Positions 36,179 through 48,560 are shown, numbered from the stretch's first letter. The stretch is DNA of 64,000 nucleotides from Blasia pusilla (GCA_050084515.1 CM114272.1:27900001-27964000), one strand, 5' to 3'. The notes: generated by a model not told the origin, from the sequence alone. Program-made: numbers and translations.

Positions 36179-37696
36179 TTACGCATGCCATCCTGTCACC
36201 AACTCCTCATCACTCTCACCATGCCAACGAGCTCCAATCGCATCTCGCTGACTCGGGCATGCGTTACGAATCAAACCATCTGCATCCTGGTTGAGCATCC
36301 CAGGTCTATACACCACTTGGAAGTCATACTCTTGCAACAAAAGAGCCCGCCTCACAAGCTTCCATGTAATCTTGTCGGACTCCATCAACCACTTAAGTGG
36401 CTGATGATCAATAATGATGGTAAAGGGATTTCCGAATAGATAACATCTGAAATATGCGGCAACCCACATTGCAACCAAGCACTCACCCTCATACAAGCTA
36501 TACTTCGCCTCTGGAGCGTTGTTCGAGCAACTAGCATAAGCCACCATGAACTCTCTACCATCATTGTCATGCTGGGGGAGCACGGCTCCAAGCCCCAACA
36601 TGCTCCAATCGGTATGCAACTGGAAAGGACGCCCCTTGATCGGTCTCCTCAATATGGGCACGGACGTCAATATGTCCTTGAGCATCTGAAATGCTCTCTC
36701 TTGCTCATCCCCCTAGTGCCACTACTGATCCATCTTGGTCATCAAGGTTAGCGGCTTCGCAATCGAACTGAAACCCTTGACATACGTCGATAGAAGTTCG
36801 CCAATCCCATGAATGCACGAACTCGACTCACATCTGTAGGGCGTGGAATGCGTGAAATAGCCTCTACCTTTGTCTGTTGGACACCAAGGCCCCCAAGGTA
36901 TATCGTATGATCCAAATACTCAATCTGGTTGTAGAAGAACTTGCACTTGCCTGGATGTAGCTCAGCCCATGTAATTGCAATCGTCGAAACACTTCCTCTA
37001 GATGTCGCTCATGCTCCTCAACCGTGGCGCTAAAGACTACGATGTCATCAATATAACACCTAGCAAAATCCAGACCTGCCAAGATCCTATCCATGACCCT
37101 CTGAAACTCAGCCGAAGCGTTCTTTAACCCAAATGGTAAGAACCGCCATTGGTACAAACAATCCTTCCCGTGAGGATCGATGCCCCAAAATGCCGTCTTC
37201 TGCATGTCCTCCAATCTGATAGGCAACGGATGGTATCCGGCTCGCAAATCCAATGAACTCAAGACCTTTGCGTGACCAATCGCATCAAAGATCTCCTCAG
37301 GGGTGGGCATGGCATACCTATCGGACTTCGTCTGCCGATTGATAGGTTGGTAATCTCCACACATTCGCCTATCCGACCAATTGCCATGCACATCCTTCTT
37401 GGCGGGCATGACAGTGGCATATGCATACTCTCCATGTGACATCTCCACTATCCTACTCCAACCAAGTCATGGCTCCTACTCTGAATTAGAGCCCTCTCCA
37501 TGTCACTGTACCTATAGGGTCGTCGGAAGATCGGCGTGTCACTCGACAACTCAATGCGGATCCCTGGGCCCTTCAGCGTACCCAAATCATGCATACTAAA
37601 TGCAAAACAACTCTTATGACTCCTAAGGAACTGGTGTATCCGGCGGCGCCCTCCTCCTGTCAACTTAGGGCCCATATCTGGCTCCCAAGTCTCCAT
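36179..37696 (-). pseudogene. Copy A reverse transcriptase and RNase H
   Basis: The reverse transcriptase has MPTPEEIFDAIGHAKVLSSL, FLPFGLKNASAEFQRVMDRI and the catalytic YIDDIVV (Y-x-D-D). The RNase H part has PFQLHTDWSMLGLGAVLPQH, DHQPLKWL and EYDFQVVYRPG. The two are split by frameshifts between about 36.7 and 36.95 kb. Copy A keeps CAA or CAG glutamines where copy B has TAG stops, for example in EYDFQVV. Confidence 0.9.
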
Positions 37697-38119
37697 CGTG
37701 ACTATGGTAGGACTCTCCGGCGCAGGTGTCGGCAGTTGCTATAGTGCAATCCCGTCTCAAACAATAGAACTCTTATCTCCACTTGTAGTACCCAGAACCA
37801 CACTCGATGTTGTGGCTATCATCTCCTTGCATACCTGCAAAACATCCCAAGAAGTCCAAGGGTGTCTCTTCCGATCACCTCTGGTGTGTTGATCTCCTCG
37901 CGTCTCGCCCCCAGCCGCTGCCTCAAGCGTCTCGGTAGGCATGGGGCTCACCAACGCAACACTTGTGATCTGTCGCATCCTCAAACGACGCTGCTCAACT
38001 ACTCTTAAGCTGAAAATCCATGTCAAGCAGTTCAGGTCCATCGCCTTACCCAAGACATGACGTCGTGATGCCTCTGATAGTGATGGTACTGCCGTCACTC
38101 CTGTGGGGAATCCCATCGC

Positions 38120-38935
38120 TCATTCTCGCTCATTGGTGTTGGGCTCCACCAACCTCTATACTTGGTCATCCCAAACCAAGCCAAGTCGGGCCTCCTTGAA
38201 TGCATAGGAAGTGGGAAAACTCACCAATGTGGGAAAGGCTGCCTGTGGCCTGCCAATCCTGTTGACCACAATTAATGGCGGTCGATCATCTAGCCTCACT
38301 GCCTGTGATAGACGACCTGGATCCAATATAGAATCCACTAATAAATCGGAGGGGCGCTCCACCCTTGCATATGCCCTCCGTAACACTCTCGCGTGTGCTC
38401 GTGAACCCACACTCGCCGCATCTAACAACACTGCCGGGCCAATCCATGCGCGCACCTGATGTGCACTCATCACCACGCGGGACCTCGAATCGCCCAAAAT
38501 TGGCACATTCTCCAAAATGTATGTTGGAGAACGAGATTGATGCTCCTATAAATATTGCAAGATCCCCATAATCTCCCAAAACAACCTAGACCAAGTGTCA
38601 ACTAACCCGCTATCTCGTCCAGCACTCGAATTGCCCTGACATGGCCAACCAGCAATGACCAAGTCTATGGTCCCTACCCGCTCTAAGTCCTGCGCCCCCA
38701 ACAATGAAATGTCCCTTGGTAGGGAACTCTGGTAACCCTGAATGGCGGATGTAGACATCAAGTAGGGAAAACGGAGGCGTAACAACACCACATGGTGAAG
38801 TGAAGCACGCCTCGCAACATCATCAATCTCCACATACAGGTACTGCTACACACGCACTCTAGCATGCGAAACAACAACTAACCTAGTGTTGATCCCTCCA
38901 AAGAGATCCAACACCCGAATACCCTTCTCTGGGAT
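38120..38935 (-). pseudogene. Copy A DNMT3-like cytosine methyltransferase
   Basis: C5 methyltransferase motifs in order on the minus strand: motif I VLDLFGGINTRL (near 38.92 kb), a motif II-like YVEIDDVARRAS, motif IV TIDLVIAGWPCQGNSSAGRD with the catalytic Pro-Cys (near 38.65 kb), motif VI YILENVPILGDS (near 38.51 kb) and an AASVGSRAH motif VIII region. Spacing and DLVIAGWPC resemble DNMT3 (DLVIGGSPC). Compared with copy B, a segment after VGSxAH (RPRLWWTNLVP in B) is deleted. It lies between protease and reverse transcriptase, so it was expressed as part of the element. No target-recognition domain could be outlined. Confidence 0.82.
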
Positions 38936-39599
38936 GCACCACACAATCGGGGTGGTGTCCAAAGGGATCATAGCAGCACTCCTGCCTACTTGGGGTTCCT
39001 CTAACCCGTCACACTCTGGTGCAAACGTCTCGCTCCACGCGGTGTGCATATGCTTAGTGGCTAAGCGTCGAAGCTCCTCTGTTGAGCCCCAAAGCGGCAC
39101 CTCTCCTCCACGGACTGATGCGGCTACCATGATACTCCTTTGCATAGAAATGTCAGGAACGAGAGTATACTCTACATGGACATGTCCCTCAATCAAATCA
39201 CTAGGCCAAGTGATGGCACTGCTAAATGTTGCTAAGGTCACCATCCCTCATGGCCGTCGCTCGATCATTTCACATGTCAATCAAACGGGTAATGAGCTAA
39301 GGCGCTCATTACCTCACTGCCATCGTGGTCTGTAGGACGCTGACTCCCCCCAGTAATCCAGGGAAAACCCCATTGGGTAAAACACTGCTCTACCAACCAA
39401 GACGTTGTAGGACTCTACATCAGTCACTATCGCCTTGGCTCGTACCACATACTCATCTGTAGGATGTCTAGGGCAAATCCTCACCACAACCTCCTATCAA
39501 GTGATATACTATGTGGTACTCGCTCCACCCAAGGATGTCTGTATTCGGAATGGACAACACTCCACATTGGCTCTCCTCAAGCCCAATCCTCCGGATGAC

Positions 39600-40490
39600 G
39601 CTTTCCCCAACATCAAGAGTTGCGCTCCTAAATCCAACAAGACGCGTTGCGGACTAAAAGCTCTACCTCCAAGACTCACCAACTAGAAGACCTCTCCTCG
39701 GTTATCCAACAACACAACACTAGGAGAAGTCATGGTACGTTCTATCGCGGGTCTAGCAGGCATCTCCGCCATCCTAGGAGCCGCTGCCTGCCATGAATCT
39801 GACGTGGACAGCCCAAGCATCCGCTCCAAGGGCAGGTCCATCACCTCCTCTGCAATTACCTCTGAGCGTGATGCAGCAACTCCAACTCTACGCTCACATA
39901 GCGTAGCGACCAGCCAAAAAACCTCACTGGGGGTACCTCCCAACATCATAATATGGGAAGCAGAAAATAAAGGAGCGGTACACAACAATGGCCCCCTCCA
40001 ACAACGTGCTCGACACATGCCCCTCCTAAGCATCAACAATAGGAGTTGTTGCACTCGCTTCTCCCATCGCCCTCCGTGCCTGCACACCAACAACATCATC
40101 TACTCTCAAGGAACTCTGATCAGGACCCATCGATGGGGTCCTCATCGCCTTGGACAATGTGAAAGACTGAGGAAGCCTAGTCTGTTTCTTGGCTTCCCCT
40201 CGTTGTGGATCTAACTCTACAACTGCTCCATGCATCATAACTGCGGCGGCCTCCATCTGGGCAACCCCGCACATCCAACCAGGATCCTCCATATCTCTGG
40301 CTACTCCATATGATGTCGATGCCATGGATCCGAAAGCGAGTAATCTCAATGCCATAGCGACAATATGCTCATGTAGCTGATGTATGTGAGCAGCCATCGC
40401 AGCCTCACGTCCGACGTCTTCCTCGACGCGTCCAAGTGGTAGAGTCTCTATTAACTCTCTATATGCTACCTTAGGTTGACAAACCACATG
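39600..40490 (-). pseudogene. Copy A protease and upstream linker
   Basis: The linker reads AAHIHQLHEHIVAMALRLLA and YGVARDMEDPGWMC, matching copy B at 44.28-44.45 kb. The protease region has VVLLDNRGEVF and a stop, then a damaged active site (DLGA instead of the DSGA in copy B). Frameshifts near 40.05 kb and 39.68 kb. Confidence 0.75.
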
Positions 40491-41148
40491 GACTATACAC
40501 TAAGTGTTTCAAAATACTTGCCTATTCAAATTCATTTCCCAAATCTCGTTTAAAAAAATATTTAAATAATTCAATCCCACACATGATCACATATAACAAT
40601 AGGGAGGATCACCGAGAAGCGAGATTCCATCACTTGTGTCATGAAAACTTCACCAAAATGATATACGAGGTGTCTTGTGAACTAGTGTCTATCTACATAC
40701 AAGATTTTGATCATGAACGGATTTAAAAACGGAAAATTATGAGTCACTCTCACTCCCCCTCCATCCATTACCTGCAAAACAACCTTTTCCCCTTACTCCA
40801 CTTCCAGCTCAATAGCCACTGCTAGCCTCTAACAAACCAATCGATATCTAATTGTGTATGGGAGGAGCCCATGAGAGAATATGGATACTAAGGGTGTCCA
40901 TATTCTATGACTTGAATAATATCGTGGAGAATTAAGGGAAACCCTTAATGTGATTATAGTAGAAATAGTATAAGAGGCTTGTACTTTTGGGTATACCATC
41001 AGGTAAGAGCAACTATAAATACTACCTTATACTACACAATTGCAAGCAACCTCTTGTTGACGAGTTAACCTAATTATATCTTGAGATGGATGACCTCTAT
41101 TGCGTGATATGATGATCTCCAATCTTACAAGTTTTCACTTGTTGTGTC
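40491..41148. other. AT-rich spacer between gypsy copies A and B
   Basis: No open frame of note. This is the sequence between the 5-prime break of copy A and the 5-prime LTR of copy B; its origin is not evident. Confidence 0.4.
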
Positions 41149-41595
41149 TATCACGTCCTTTAGGATAGATCGGTGAGATCTAATAGAGCATCTTCAAGAG
41201 TAGTGGAGGACACGCCTATGAGGTCGAGGATGACCTGCTGAGGCCTCGGGAAACCTGAGAGAGCACACTTCCCCTTCGTTTTGGCTCATTTGGAGCCATA
41301 TTGAGGAACTTACTATTTTAGGTAAACACCATTTTGAGTATATGATCGATTTTCTATTTTTGGTAAGTGGCCCTTGACCTCCTACATCAGGTCAATAGCC
41401 AAGGAAGTGACTTGGGAGAATAGGTTACCATGGAGAGAGATTGGGAGAGGGGAGGGGTATATATCCCAAGGAGAGAGAGCTTGAGAGCTCATTCTCTCTT
41501 TGTTGAACCTCTTGGCATGAGACGGTGGAGCTATGGTCCCTTGCCTTGTGAGTGTAACCCAAGCCTCTCATTAGGAGAGTGGGTTTGCTTGGATT
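41149..41595 (+). repeat. 5-prime LTR of copy B (first two thirds only)
   Basis: It begins TATCACGTCC (the TG has become TA) and follows the 3-prime LTR closely to gagagtgggtttg near 41.59 kb. The last 230 bp or so of the LTR are absent and unrelated sequence follows, so the LTR is truncated or was interrupted. Confidence 0.85.
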
Positions 41596-43172
41596 GTTCT
41601 TTACATTTGCCGATTTTTTGTGTGGAAGCGCTGCCTAATTTCTGATAGGGATTGAGTATGGGGGCGGGTTGCCCCATGCCGGTGCTTTCGGGAGCACCAT
41701 GTCGCTTGCTGATTTGCATTTTTACACGTTTCATATTTTTGTTGGGAGGAATCAGCACGGAAGCGCTGCCGAATTTTGTGTAGGAGAAAGAGACATTGGG
41801 CTTTACGACAGTCCCCTTCAGTTTTTACTGGAATGTCTGATTCTAAATATTTTTGATGCTGGCGTAGATCGTGAAGTTGTGCATGCTATGCAACAAACAC
41901 TGTGCAATTTGGAGTTGCGAGCAAAAAGTTATGGTCAATCTTGCAAAACTGTCATTGCTAGGCGATTTTTAGGGTTAAATTGTGCAAACCCTAAACCAGC
42001 CGCCACACCGGCGGCGGCCGTCGCCGTCATAGTCACCGTCAACCGTCAATGGTCAATCGTCACCGTCAATGGTCAACTATCATCAAAGACGGTCAACCAT
42101 CACCAGCGAGGGTCAACCATCAACCGTCATCATCAACGGTTAACCATCATCGTCAATCGTCCACCGTCCGTTGTCCACCCTTGGTTGCTATTGCCGCCGT
42201 TACGGAGTGGAGGGTCTTCCACAACGTTCGTTGATTCTCGGACTTGCGTTGCCATCACGTACTTTGTTTTGGCCGCCACCGTCATCAACCTATGATGGCA
42301 TATGAGTTTTGAGTTTGAGTTTCATGCTGCTATGTTGTGACTGGTAGCCGCTCAACGACGATCGGGTACCGTGCCGTGACGCCCATAGCCGCAACGCGCC
42401 GCTGATTGCCGCGCCGTGCCGCTCGTGGCCGCATCGCAGCGTCTCGATCACGGAGCCGCTCCGGCATTGTGGAGTAGAGTGTGGGTTTATTGTTGATTGA
42501 GGAGGGTATGCCGCCGAGTTCTGCATTCCATCATCGAGGGCCGTGTCGTTCGTAGCCGTTCCGTGCCGCTTGCAACGCTGCACCGTTCCGTTGGAACCGC
42601 ACCGTCTATCGAGGAGTTTTGAGCAACGTCAATATGGGAGGAGTATGACTTGCTGATTGGAGGAGTTGTCTCCACGACCGAGTTGGGGTCGAGATTTGCA
42701 ATTGCTGAGGAGCGACATTGACATGTGTTCAGGTAACCCATTCTGGTCCTTTACCCTGCACGTGTGAGGGATTCTGTGATTTGGGTAGTTTATTTGGGGA
42801 TACTGGGTGTGTGGATGCTGAGAGCATCATTTATGTATGTGGTTTAGGGAACATAGACCTGTGTGGGATGTCCGGAGTTGAGGGTAGGGTATCAATGAAA
42901 TGATAGCTTGGTCGATTTGCCCCACCACGCCGCTTATTGCTGCACGTTACATGTCTCGGGGAGGGAGAGTGTAGATCGAGTGCCGCATGTTTGGGATGAG
43001 TGATTGAGGGATTACTCGCGAGGCAAGAGTGATCGGGTGAGAAGGGCACGAGGGTCATCACGGCGTCCGTTCGGGACTTTGAGAGGCGAGGTGGTGAAGC
43101 CGAGAGTAGCTCTAGAGGTTTTACGCGGAGTGGCGCGAGGTTCCGTGGGTCTCCACGTGAGGGACCACCTCC
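41596..43172 (+). other. Leader of copy B with GTCAA-type and CCG-type repeats
   Basis: It contains two copies of ggaagcgctgcc followed by aattt (about 41.62 and 41.76 kb). A run of variants of ggtcaaccatca / cgtcaatggtca lies at about 42.02-42.18 kb, and a GC-rich stretch with repeated gccgtgccg-like words at 42.34-42.6 kb. Open frames of up to 208 codons cross this region but are driven by the repeats and show no Gag features. A primer-binding site could not be recognised. Confidence 0.5.
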
Positions 43173-44110
43173 TTGAGTTGGTGCGACTCCCAACGGGCCA
43201 GGAACTCTAGAGAGTTCAACCCGTTTATAGCATGGAACGGTCTGTTCCAGCATTTAGATGGGGCGCCCATGGACGATTACCATGAGTTTTCTCAGAGATA
43301 TGCACATGAGATCGAGGCGTGGAGGCTCTACTATGACCCACATTATGTGTCATGGACGGAGCCGTTCCCAGATGAGGAGGGGTCACTCTCACGGGAGCAG
43401 TTGCACCGTCTAGTCGGGTTCATCCCATGTTCAACCCTGTGGTTGAGTTCTTTGCTGAGTTGAGGGCGAGATACCAGGGGGTACGGACGGAGAAGTTGCG
43501 GAGCATCCACGACTTCTAAAGGGACCCGGGTGAGAGTTTGCGCGAGGCTTACATTCACTTGCGCCGGTTGATCAACGTCACTCAGGGGATGACAGAGGCT
43601 CAGGCTATCCAGTCATGGTACGTGATGCTGGACCGGACCCTGCGGACATGGGTGCGGGAGGGGTTGCTTCTTATGAACACCTCCCCTACGTTGAGAGATG
43701 TTTTTAGGACCGTCGAGAACATTGAGCGCAACATGGCGGAGGAGAGCGTAGCCACCATGGGTTCTGGGCGAGAGCAGTCACGATTGTTTGCATCATCTGT
43801 GTAGCAACGTGAACTTTGGAATAGGTTGACTGTGGCACCACGAGCTCAGGGAGGATACCGGGAGGCCGTGCCATACAGACCTGCGCCTTCATATGTGGCT
43901 CAGCAGTAGCCGCCTACTATTACTTGTTGGTCATGTGGTGGAGCCCATCATCAGCGCGATTGCACTCGTCAAGGTCATGGACGTGTGCCTCAGCATGGAG
44001 GAGGAGATGGTGCTGCACCAGGAGGTTATTAGTGTGACTATTGTTAGAGGTATGGTCATACACGCGGCTCGTGTTTTAGTTCACATCCTGAGTTACGTCT
44101 AGACCGAGGG
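43173..44110 (+). pseudogene. Copy B Gag with two zinc knuckles
   Basis: The capsid-like region reads FNPFIAWNGLFQHLDGAPMD and YAHEIEAWRLYYDPHYVSW. A frameshift near 43.43 kb leads into FFAELRARYQGVR, a stop, SLREAYIHLRRLINVTQGMT and LRDVFRTVENIERNMAEE. Knuckle 1 is CWSCGGAHHQRDC (about 43.92-43.96 kb). Knuckle 2 is CDYC, a stop, then RYGHTRGSC (about 44.03-44.07 kb). The related fragment at 15.0-15.4 kb shares the VENIE and AHHQRDC segments. Confidence 0.85.
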
Positions 44111-45340
44111 CCAGAGAGGGCACCAGAGTGAGTAACCGGTCCGGGTGGGCTAGAAATCGTGCAACAAGTGGTCCCGTTGGGGGACGAGGAGCTGGAGTTG
44201 CCCGACAGGGTGGTGGAGCTGCCCGTGGAGGAGGTAGAGTACCACCACCTAGATGAGCCGAGGGAGACGCTGGACGTAAGGGTGGGATGGCTGCTTAGAT
44301 ACAGCAGCTACATGAGCAGATTGCCGTTGTGGCATTGAGGTTACCTGATGCCGGATCCGTGGCATCGACATCATATGGAGCAGCCAGAGATCTGGAGGAT
44401 CCTAGTTGGATGTGCGAGGTTGCCCAGATGGAGGCCGCCATAGTTGTGATGCGTGGAGTAGCCGCAGAGAGGAAGCCATAAAACATACTAGGCTTCCTCA
44501 ATCTTTCCCGTTTTCGGAACCGATGAGGACCCCATCGATGGGTCCTCATCAAAGTTCCTTGAGAGTTGGTGATGTTTTTGGTGTGCAGGCACGGAGGGCG
44601 ATGGGAGAAACGAGTGCGACGACTCCTATTTTTGATGCTCAGGAGAGGCATGTGTCGAGCACGTTGTTGGGGGCGGCCACCGTTGTGTACCGCACTCTTT
44701 TATTCTCTGCTTCCGATGTTATGACGTTGGGGGGTACTCCCGCCGAGGCTTTTTGGCTGGCGGCTTCGCTATGTGAGCGCGGAGTTGGAGTTCTTGCATC
44801 ACGTTTATAGGTGATTGCAGAGGAGGTTATGGACCTGTCCTTGGAGCGGATGCTCGGACCGTCCACGTCAGATTCATGGTAGACTGCGGCTGTTGGGATG
44901 GCGGAGATGCCCGCTAGACCCGCGATAGAGCATGCCATGGCTTCTCCCGGTGTTGTGTTGCTGGATAATCGAGGAGAGGTCTTCCAGTTGGTGAGTCCTG
45001 GAGGTAGAGCTTTTAGTCCGCAGCACATCTTGTTGGATTCAGGAGCGCAACCCCTGATGTTGGGGAAAGCGTCATTCAGAGGATTGGGCTTGACGAGAGC
45101 TGATATGGAGCATTGTCCATTCCGGATACAGACATCCTTGGGTGGAGCGAGTACCACACAGTATATCACCCGATAGGAGGTCGTGGTGAGAATTCGCCCG
45201 GACATCCTACAAATGAGTCTGTGGTGCGAGCCAAGGCGATAGTGACTGATGTAGAGTCCTACGATGTCTTGGTTGGTGGAGCAGTGTTATACACGATGGG
45301 ATTTGCCCTGGATTATTGGGAGGAGTCAGCGTCCTACAGA
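44111..45340 (+). pseudogene. Copy B linker and aspartic protease
   Basis: A linker matching copy A is followed by VVLLDNRGEVFQLVSPGGRA and the protease active site ILLDSGAQPLMLGKASF at about 45.03 kb (D-S-G intact). Then come RIQTSLGGASTTQYIT and a frameshift. After it the frame continues AIVTDVESYDVLVGGAVLYT to 45346. A retroviral-type protease that would have processed the polyprotein. Confidence 0.82.
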
Positions 45341-45419
45341 CCATGATGGTAGTCAGGTGATGGGCACCTTAGTTCATTACCTGTTTGATTCACAGGTGCA
45401 GTGATCGAGTAACGGCCAG

Positions 45420-46560
45420 GAGAAATGGCGACCTTAGCAGCATTTAGCAGTGCCATCACTTGGCCTAGTGATTTGATTGAGGGACATGTCCATGCAGAGG
45501 ATACTCCCGTTCCTGACATTTCTATGGAGAGGAGTGTTATGGTAGCTGCATCATTCCGTGGAGGAGTGGTGCCGTTGTGGGGCTCGATTGAGTAGCTTGG
45601 ACGATTGGCAAATGAGCACGTGCAGACCGCGTGGAGCGAGGCGTTTGCACCGGAGCGGGATGGGTCTGAGGAACCCGAGGTAGCAGGGAGTGCTACGATG
45701 ACACCCTTGGATACCACACCCATTGTGTGGTGTATCCCGGAGGAGGGTATTTGAGTGTTAGATCTCTTTGGAGGGATTAGCACTGGGTTAGCTGCTGTTT
45801 TGCAGGCAGGAGTGCGAGTACAGCAGTTCCTATATGTAGAGAGTGATGATGTTGCGAGGCGCGTCTCACTACGACATGTGGCGCACTTACGCCTAAGTTT
45901 TCCCGACTTATTGCCTGCATCCACAATACCAGAGTTCCCTATCGAGGGATATTTCGTTGTTGGGGGCGCAAGACTTAGAGCGGGTAGGGACCATTGATTT
46001 GGTCATTGTTGGTTGGCCATGTTAGGGCCAATCGAGTGCTGGACGAGGCAGCGGGTTGGCTGACACTTGGTCCAGGTTGTTTTGGGAGATGTTGAGGGTC
46101 TTACGGCAGTTGTAGGAGCATTAGTCTCGTTCTCCAGCCTACATTCTAGAGAATGTGCCGATCTTAGGAGACTCCTGGTCACGGGTGGTGACGAGTGCTC
46201 ATCATGTGCGTGCCTGGATTGGCCCAACAGTTTTCTTGGATGCGGCGAGTGTAGGTTCTACAGCCCATCGCCCGCGTCTATGGTGGACCAACTTGGTGCC
46301 CCATGCGGTGTTATGGAGGGCGTATGCGAGAGTGGAGCGCCCCTCCCATTTGTTAGTGGGTTCCATTCTGGATCCAGGTCGTCGATCAAAGGCACTGAGG
46401 CACGATGATCGACCACCGTTGAGTGTGGTCAACAGGGGGGCAGGCCGCGGGCAGCCTTGCCCACGTTTGTGAGTTTTCCCGCTTCCTATGCATACAAGGA
46501 GGCCGGTCCTGGCTTAGTTTGGGATGACGAGGGTTCAGCGGTTGGTGGAGCCCAACGCCG
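45420..46560 (+). pseudogene. Copy B DNMT3-like cytosine methyltransferase
   Basis: Motif I reads VLDLFGGISTGLAAVLQAGV (from about 45.757 kb), then FLYVESDDVARR. Motif IV reads DLVIVGWPC near 46.01 kb, followed by TAG where copy A has CAG, then the Ser-Ser-Ala-Gly of the motif. Motif VI YILENVPILGDSWSRVV is near 46.15 kb. Motif VIII AHRPRLWWTNLVP (46.27 kb) corresponds to the AHRARYFWGN-like block of DNMT3 enzymes. Upstream (45.43-45.75 kb) is a domain shared with copy A of unknown role. Frameshifts near 45.95 kb and 46.03 kb kill it. Reading both copies together gives all core motifs once, so the family captured a complete catalytic core. Confidence 0.82.
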
Positions 46561-47029
46561 ATGAGAGAGAGCGAGCGATGGGATTTCCCACAGGAGTGAC
46601 GGCAGTACATCAGTGTCAGAGGCTTCACAACGCCATGTCTTGGGTCAGACGATGGACCTGAACTGCTTGACATGGATCTTCAGCTTGGGAGTGGCTGAGC
46701 AACGTCGGATGAGATCGCGACACATCACAGCGGTTGCGTTGGTGAGCCCCATGCCTACCGAGACGGTGGAGGTAATGGCTGGGGGTGAGACCCGAGGAGA
46801 TCGACACACCAGGGGAGATTGGGAGAGACACCCTTGGACTTCTTGGGATGGTTTGCAGGTACGCCAAGAGATGATAGCTACAACATCGAGCGTCGTTCCG
46901 AGCACTGCACGTGGAGGAGATCAGAATTTGCAGTTGGCAGTAGAAGAGCAGCCAAGTGTTGTTGTTCAAGATGGGGTTGCACCATAGCAACCACCGATAC
47001 CCACTCCAGAGAGTCCTACCGTAGTCACG

Positions 47030-48560
47030 ATGGAGACTTGGGAGGCAGATATGGGCCCTAAGTTGACAGGAGGAGAGCGGCGCCGGATACATCAATTCCT
47101 CAGGAGTTATAGGAGCTGCTTTGCATTTAGCATGGAGGATTTGGGTATGCTGAAGGGACCGAGGATCCGCATTGAGTTGTTGAGTGACACGCCGATCTTC
47201 CGACGACCCTTCATGTATAGTGATATGGAGAGGGCTCTGATTCAGAGTAGGAGCCAGGACTTGGTCGGAGCAGGACTAGTGGAGATGTCCCATGGGGAGT
47301 ATGCATCTACCACTGTCATGCCCGTCAAGAAGGATGTGCATGGCAATTGGACGGATAGGCGGATGTGTGGGGATTACCAACCTATCAATCGACAGACGAA
47401 GTCCGAAAGGTATGCCATGCCCACCCCTGAGGAGATCTTTGATGCGATTGGTCACGCAAAGGTCTTGAGTTCATTGGATTTGCGAGCCGAATACCATCAA
47501 CTGCCTATTAGATTGGAGGACAGGCAGAAGACGGCATTTTGGGGCATCGATCCTCACGGGAAGGATTTTTTGTACCAATGGCGGTTCTTACCATTTGGGT
47601 TAAAGAATGCCTCGGCTGAGTTTCAAAGGATCATGGATAGGATCTTGGCTGGTCTGGATTTTGCTAGGTGTTATATTGATGACATCATAGTCTTTAGCGC
47701 CACGAGGCGCTAAAGACTATGATGTCAAAGGTGAAGGAGGCAATACGAAAGTGGAAGGGAAGCAATACGAAAGGCTTATGGAAGGTGCAAAACTTGAGGA
47801 GCATGAGTGACATCTAAAGGAGGTGTTTCGACGATTGCAATTACATGGGCTGAAGCTACATCCAGGCAAGTGCAAGTTCTTCTACGACCAGATTGAGTAC
47901 TTGGGTCATACGATATACCCAGGGGGCCCTGGTGTTCAGCATACAAAGGTAGAGGCTATCTCACGCATTCCACGCCCTACAGATGTGAGCCGTGTTCGCG
48001 CATTCATGGGATTGGCGAACTTCTACTGGCGGTAAGTCAAGGGATTCAGTTCGATTGCAAAGCCCCTGACCTTGCTGACAAAGGTGGATCATGACTGGCA
48101 CTGGGGGGATGAGCAAGAGCGAGAATTTCAGTTGCTCAAGGACAGGTTGACATCTGCGCCCATCTTGAGGAGACCGATCCGGGGGCATCCTTTCTAGTTG
48201 CACACAGATTGGAGCATGTTGGGGCTTGGAGCGGTGCTTACCTAACATGATGATGAGGATAGAGAGTTCATGGTGGCTTATGCTAGCCGCTCGAACAACG
48301 CTGCAGAGGCAAAGTACAGCTCATATGAGGATGAGTGCTTGGCTGCGGTGTGGGCTGTCGCGCTTTTCAGGTGTTACTTATTCAGCAATCCCTTTACCAT
48401 CATCACTGATCATCAACCACTGAAGTGGTTGATGGAGTCCGACAAGCTTAGAGGGAAGCTTGCGAGTTGGGCTCTATTGTTGCAGCAGTATGATTTTTAG
48501 GTGGTACATAGACCTGGGACGCTCAACCAAGATGCACATGGGTTGAGTCATAACCCATGA
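47030..48560 (+). pseudogene. Copy B reverse transcriptase and RNase H
   Basis: A long open stretch (47030-47713) carries VKKDVHGNWTDRRMCGDYQP, FLPFGLKNASAEFQRIMDRI and the catalytic CYIDDIIVFSA. It is then interrupted by an inserted segment at about 47706-47796. The thumb and connection resume at 47823 (LQLHGLKLHPGKCKFFYDQI, PRPTDVSRVRAFMGLANFYW). The RNase H carries DREFMVAYASRSNN and DHQPLKWLMESDK. TAG stops near 48.2 kb and at 48498 replace glutamines that are intact in copy A. Confidence 0.9.
47681..47797 (+). repeat. Inserted segment with 21-bp perfect hairpin in copy B RT
   Basis: Arms 47681-47701 and 47706-47726 are perfect complements separated by acga. The inserted stretch then holds two short direct repeats (aagcaatacgaaag and ggcaatacgaaag). 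Copy A reads straight from gcgccacg into ttgaggagcatgag, so about 90 bp were added here together with an inverted copy of the flanking reverse transcriptase codons. Confidence 0.9.

Larger units (their letters stand above)
33661..40490 (-). mobile_element. Gypsy copy A, 5-prime truncated, encoding DNMT3-like and PHD domains
   Basis: Oriented right to left: linker (40.49-40.03 kb), protease (about 39.7 kb), DNMT3-like methyltransferase (about 38.9-38.1 kb), reverse transcriptase (37.7-36.9 kb), RNase H (36.7-36.2 kb), integrase (35.9-35.2 kb), PHD finger (34.8-34.63 kb) and 3-prime LTR (34315-33661). Homology to copy B stops near 40.49 kb, so Gag, leader and 5-prime LTR are missing. It is head-to-head with copy B, 660 bp apart. 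The coding parts have scattered stops and small indels. Confidence 0.9.

Noticed and set aside
41669-42295. 208-codon frame in the leader of copy B
   Set aside because: Its second half is encoded by GTCAA-type repeats, there is no Gag motif, and the true Gag starts near 43.2 kb.
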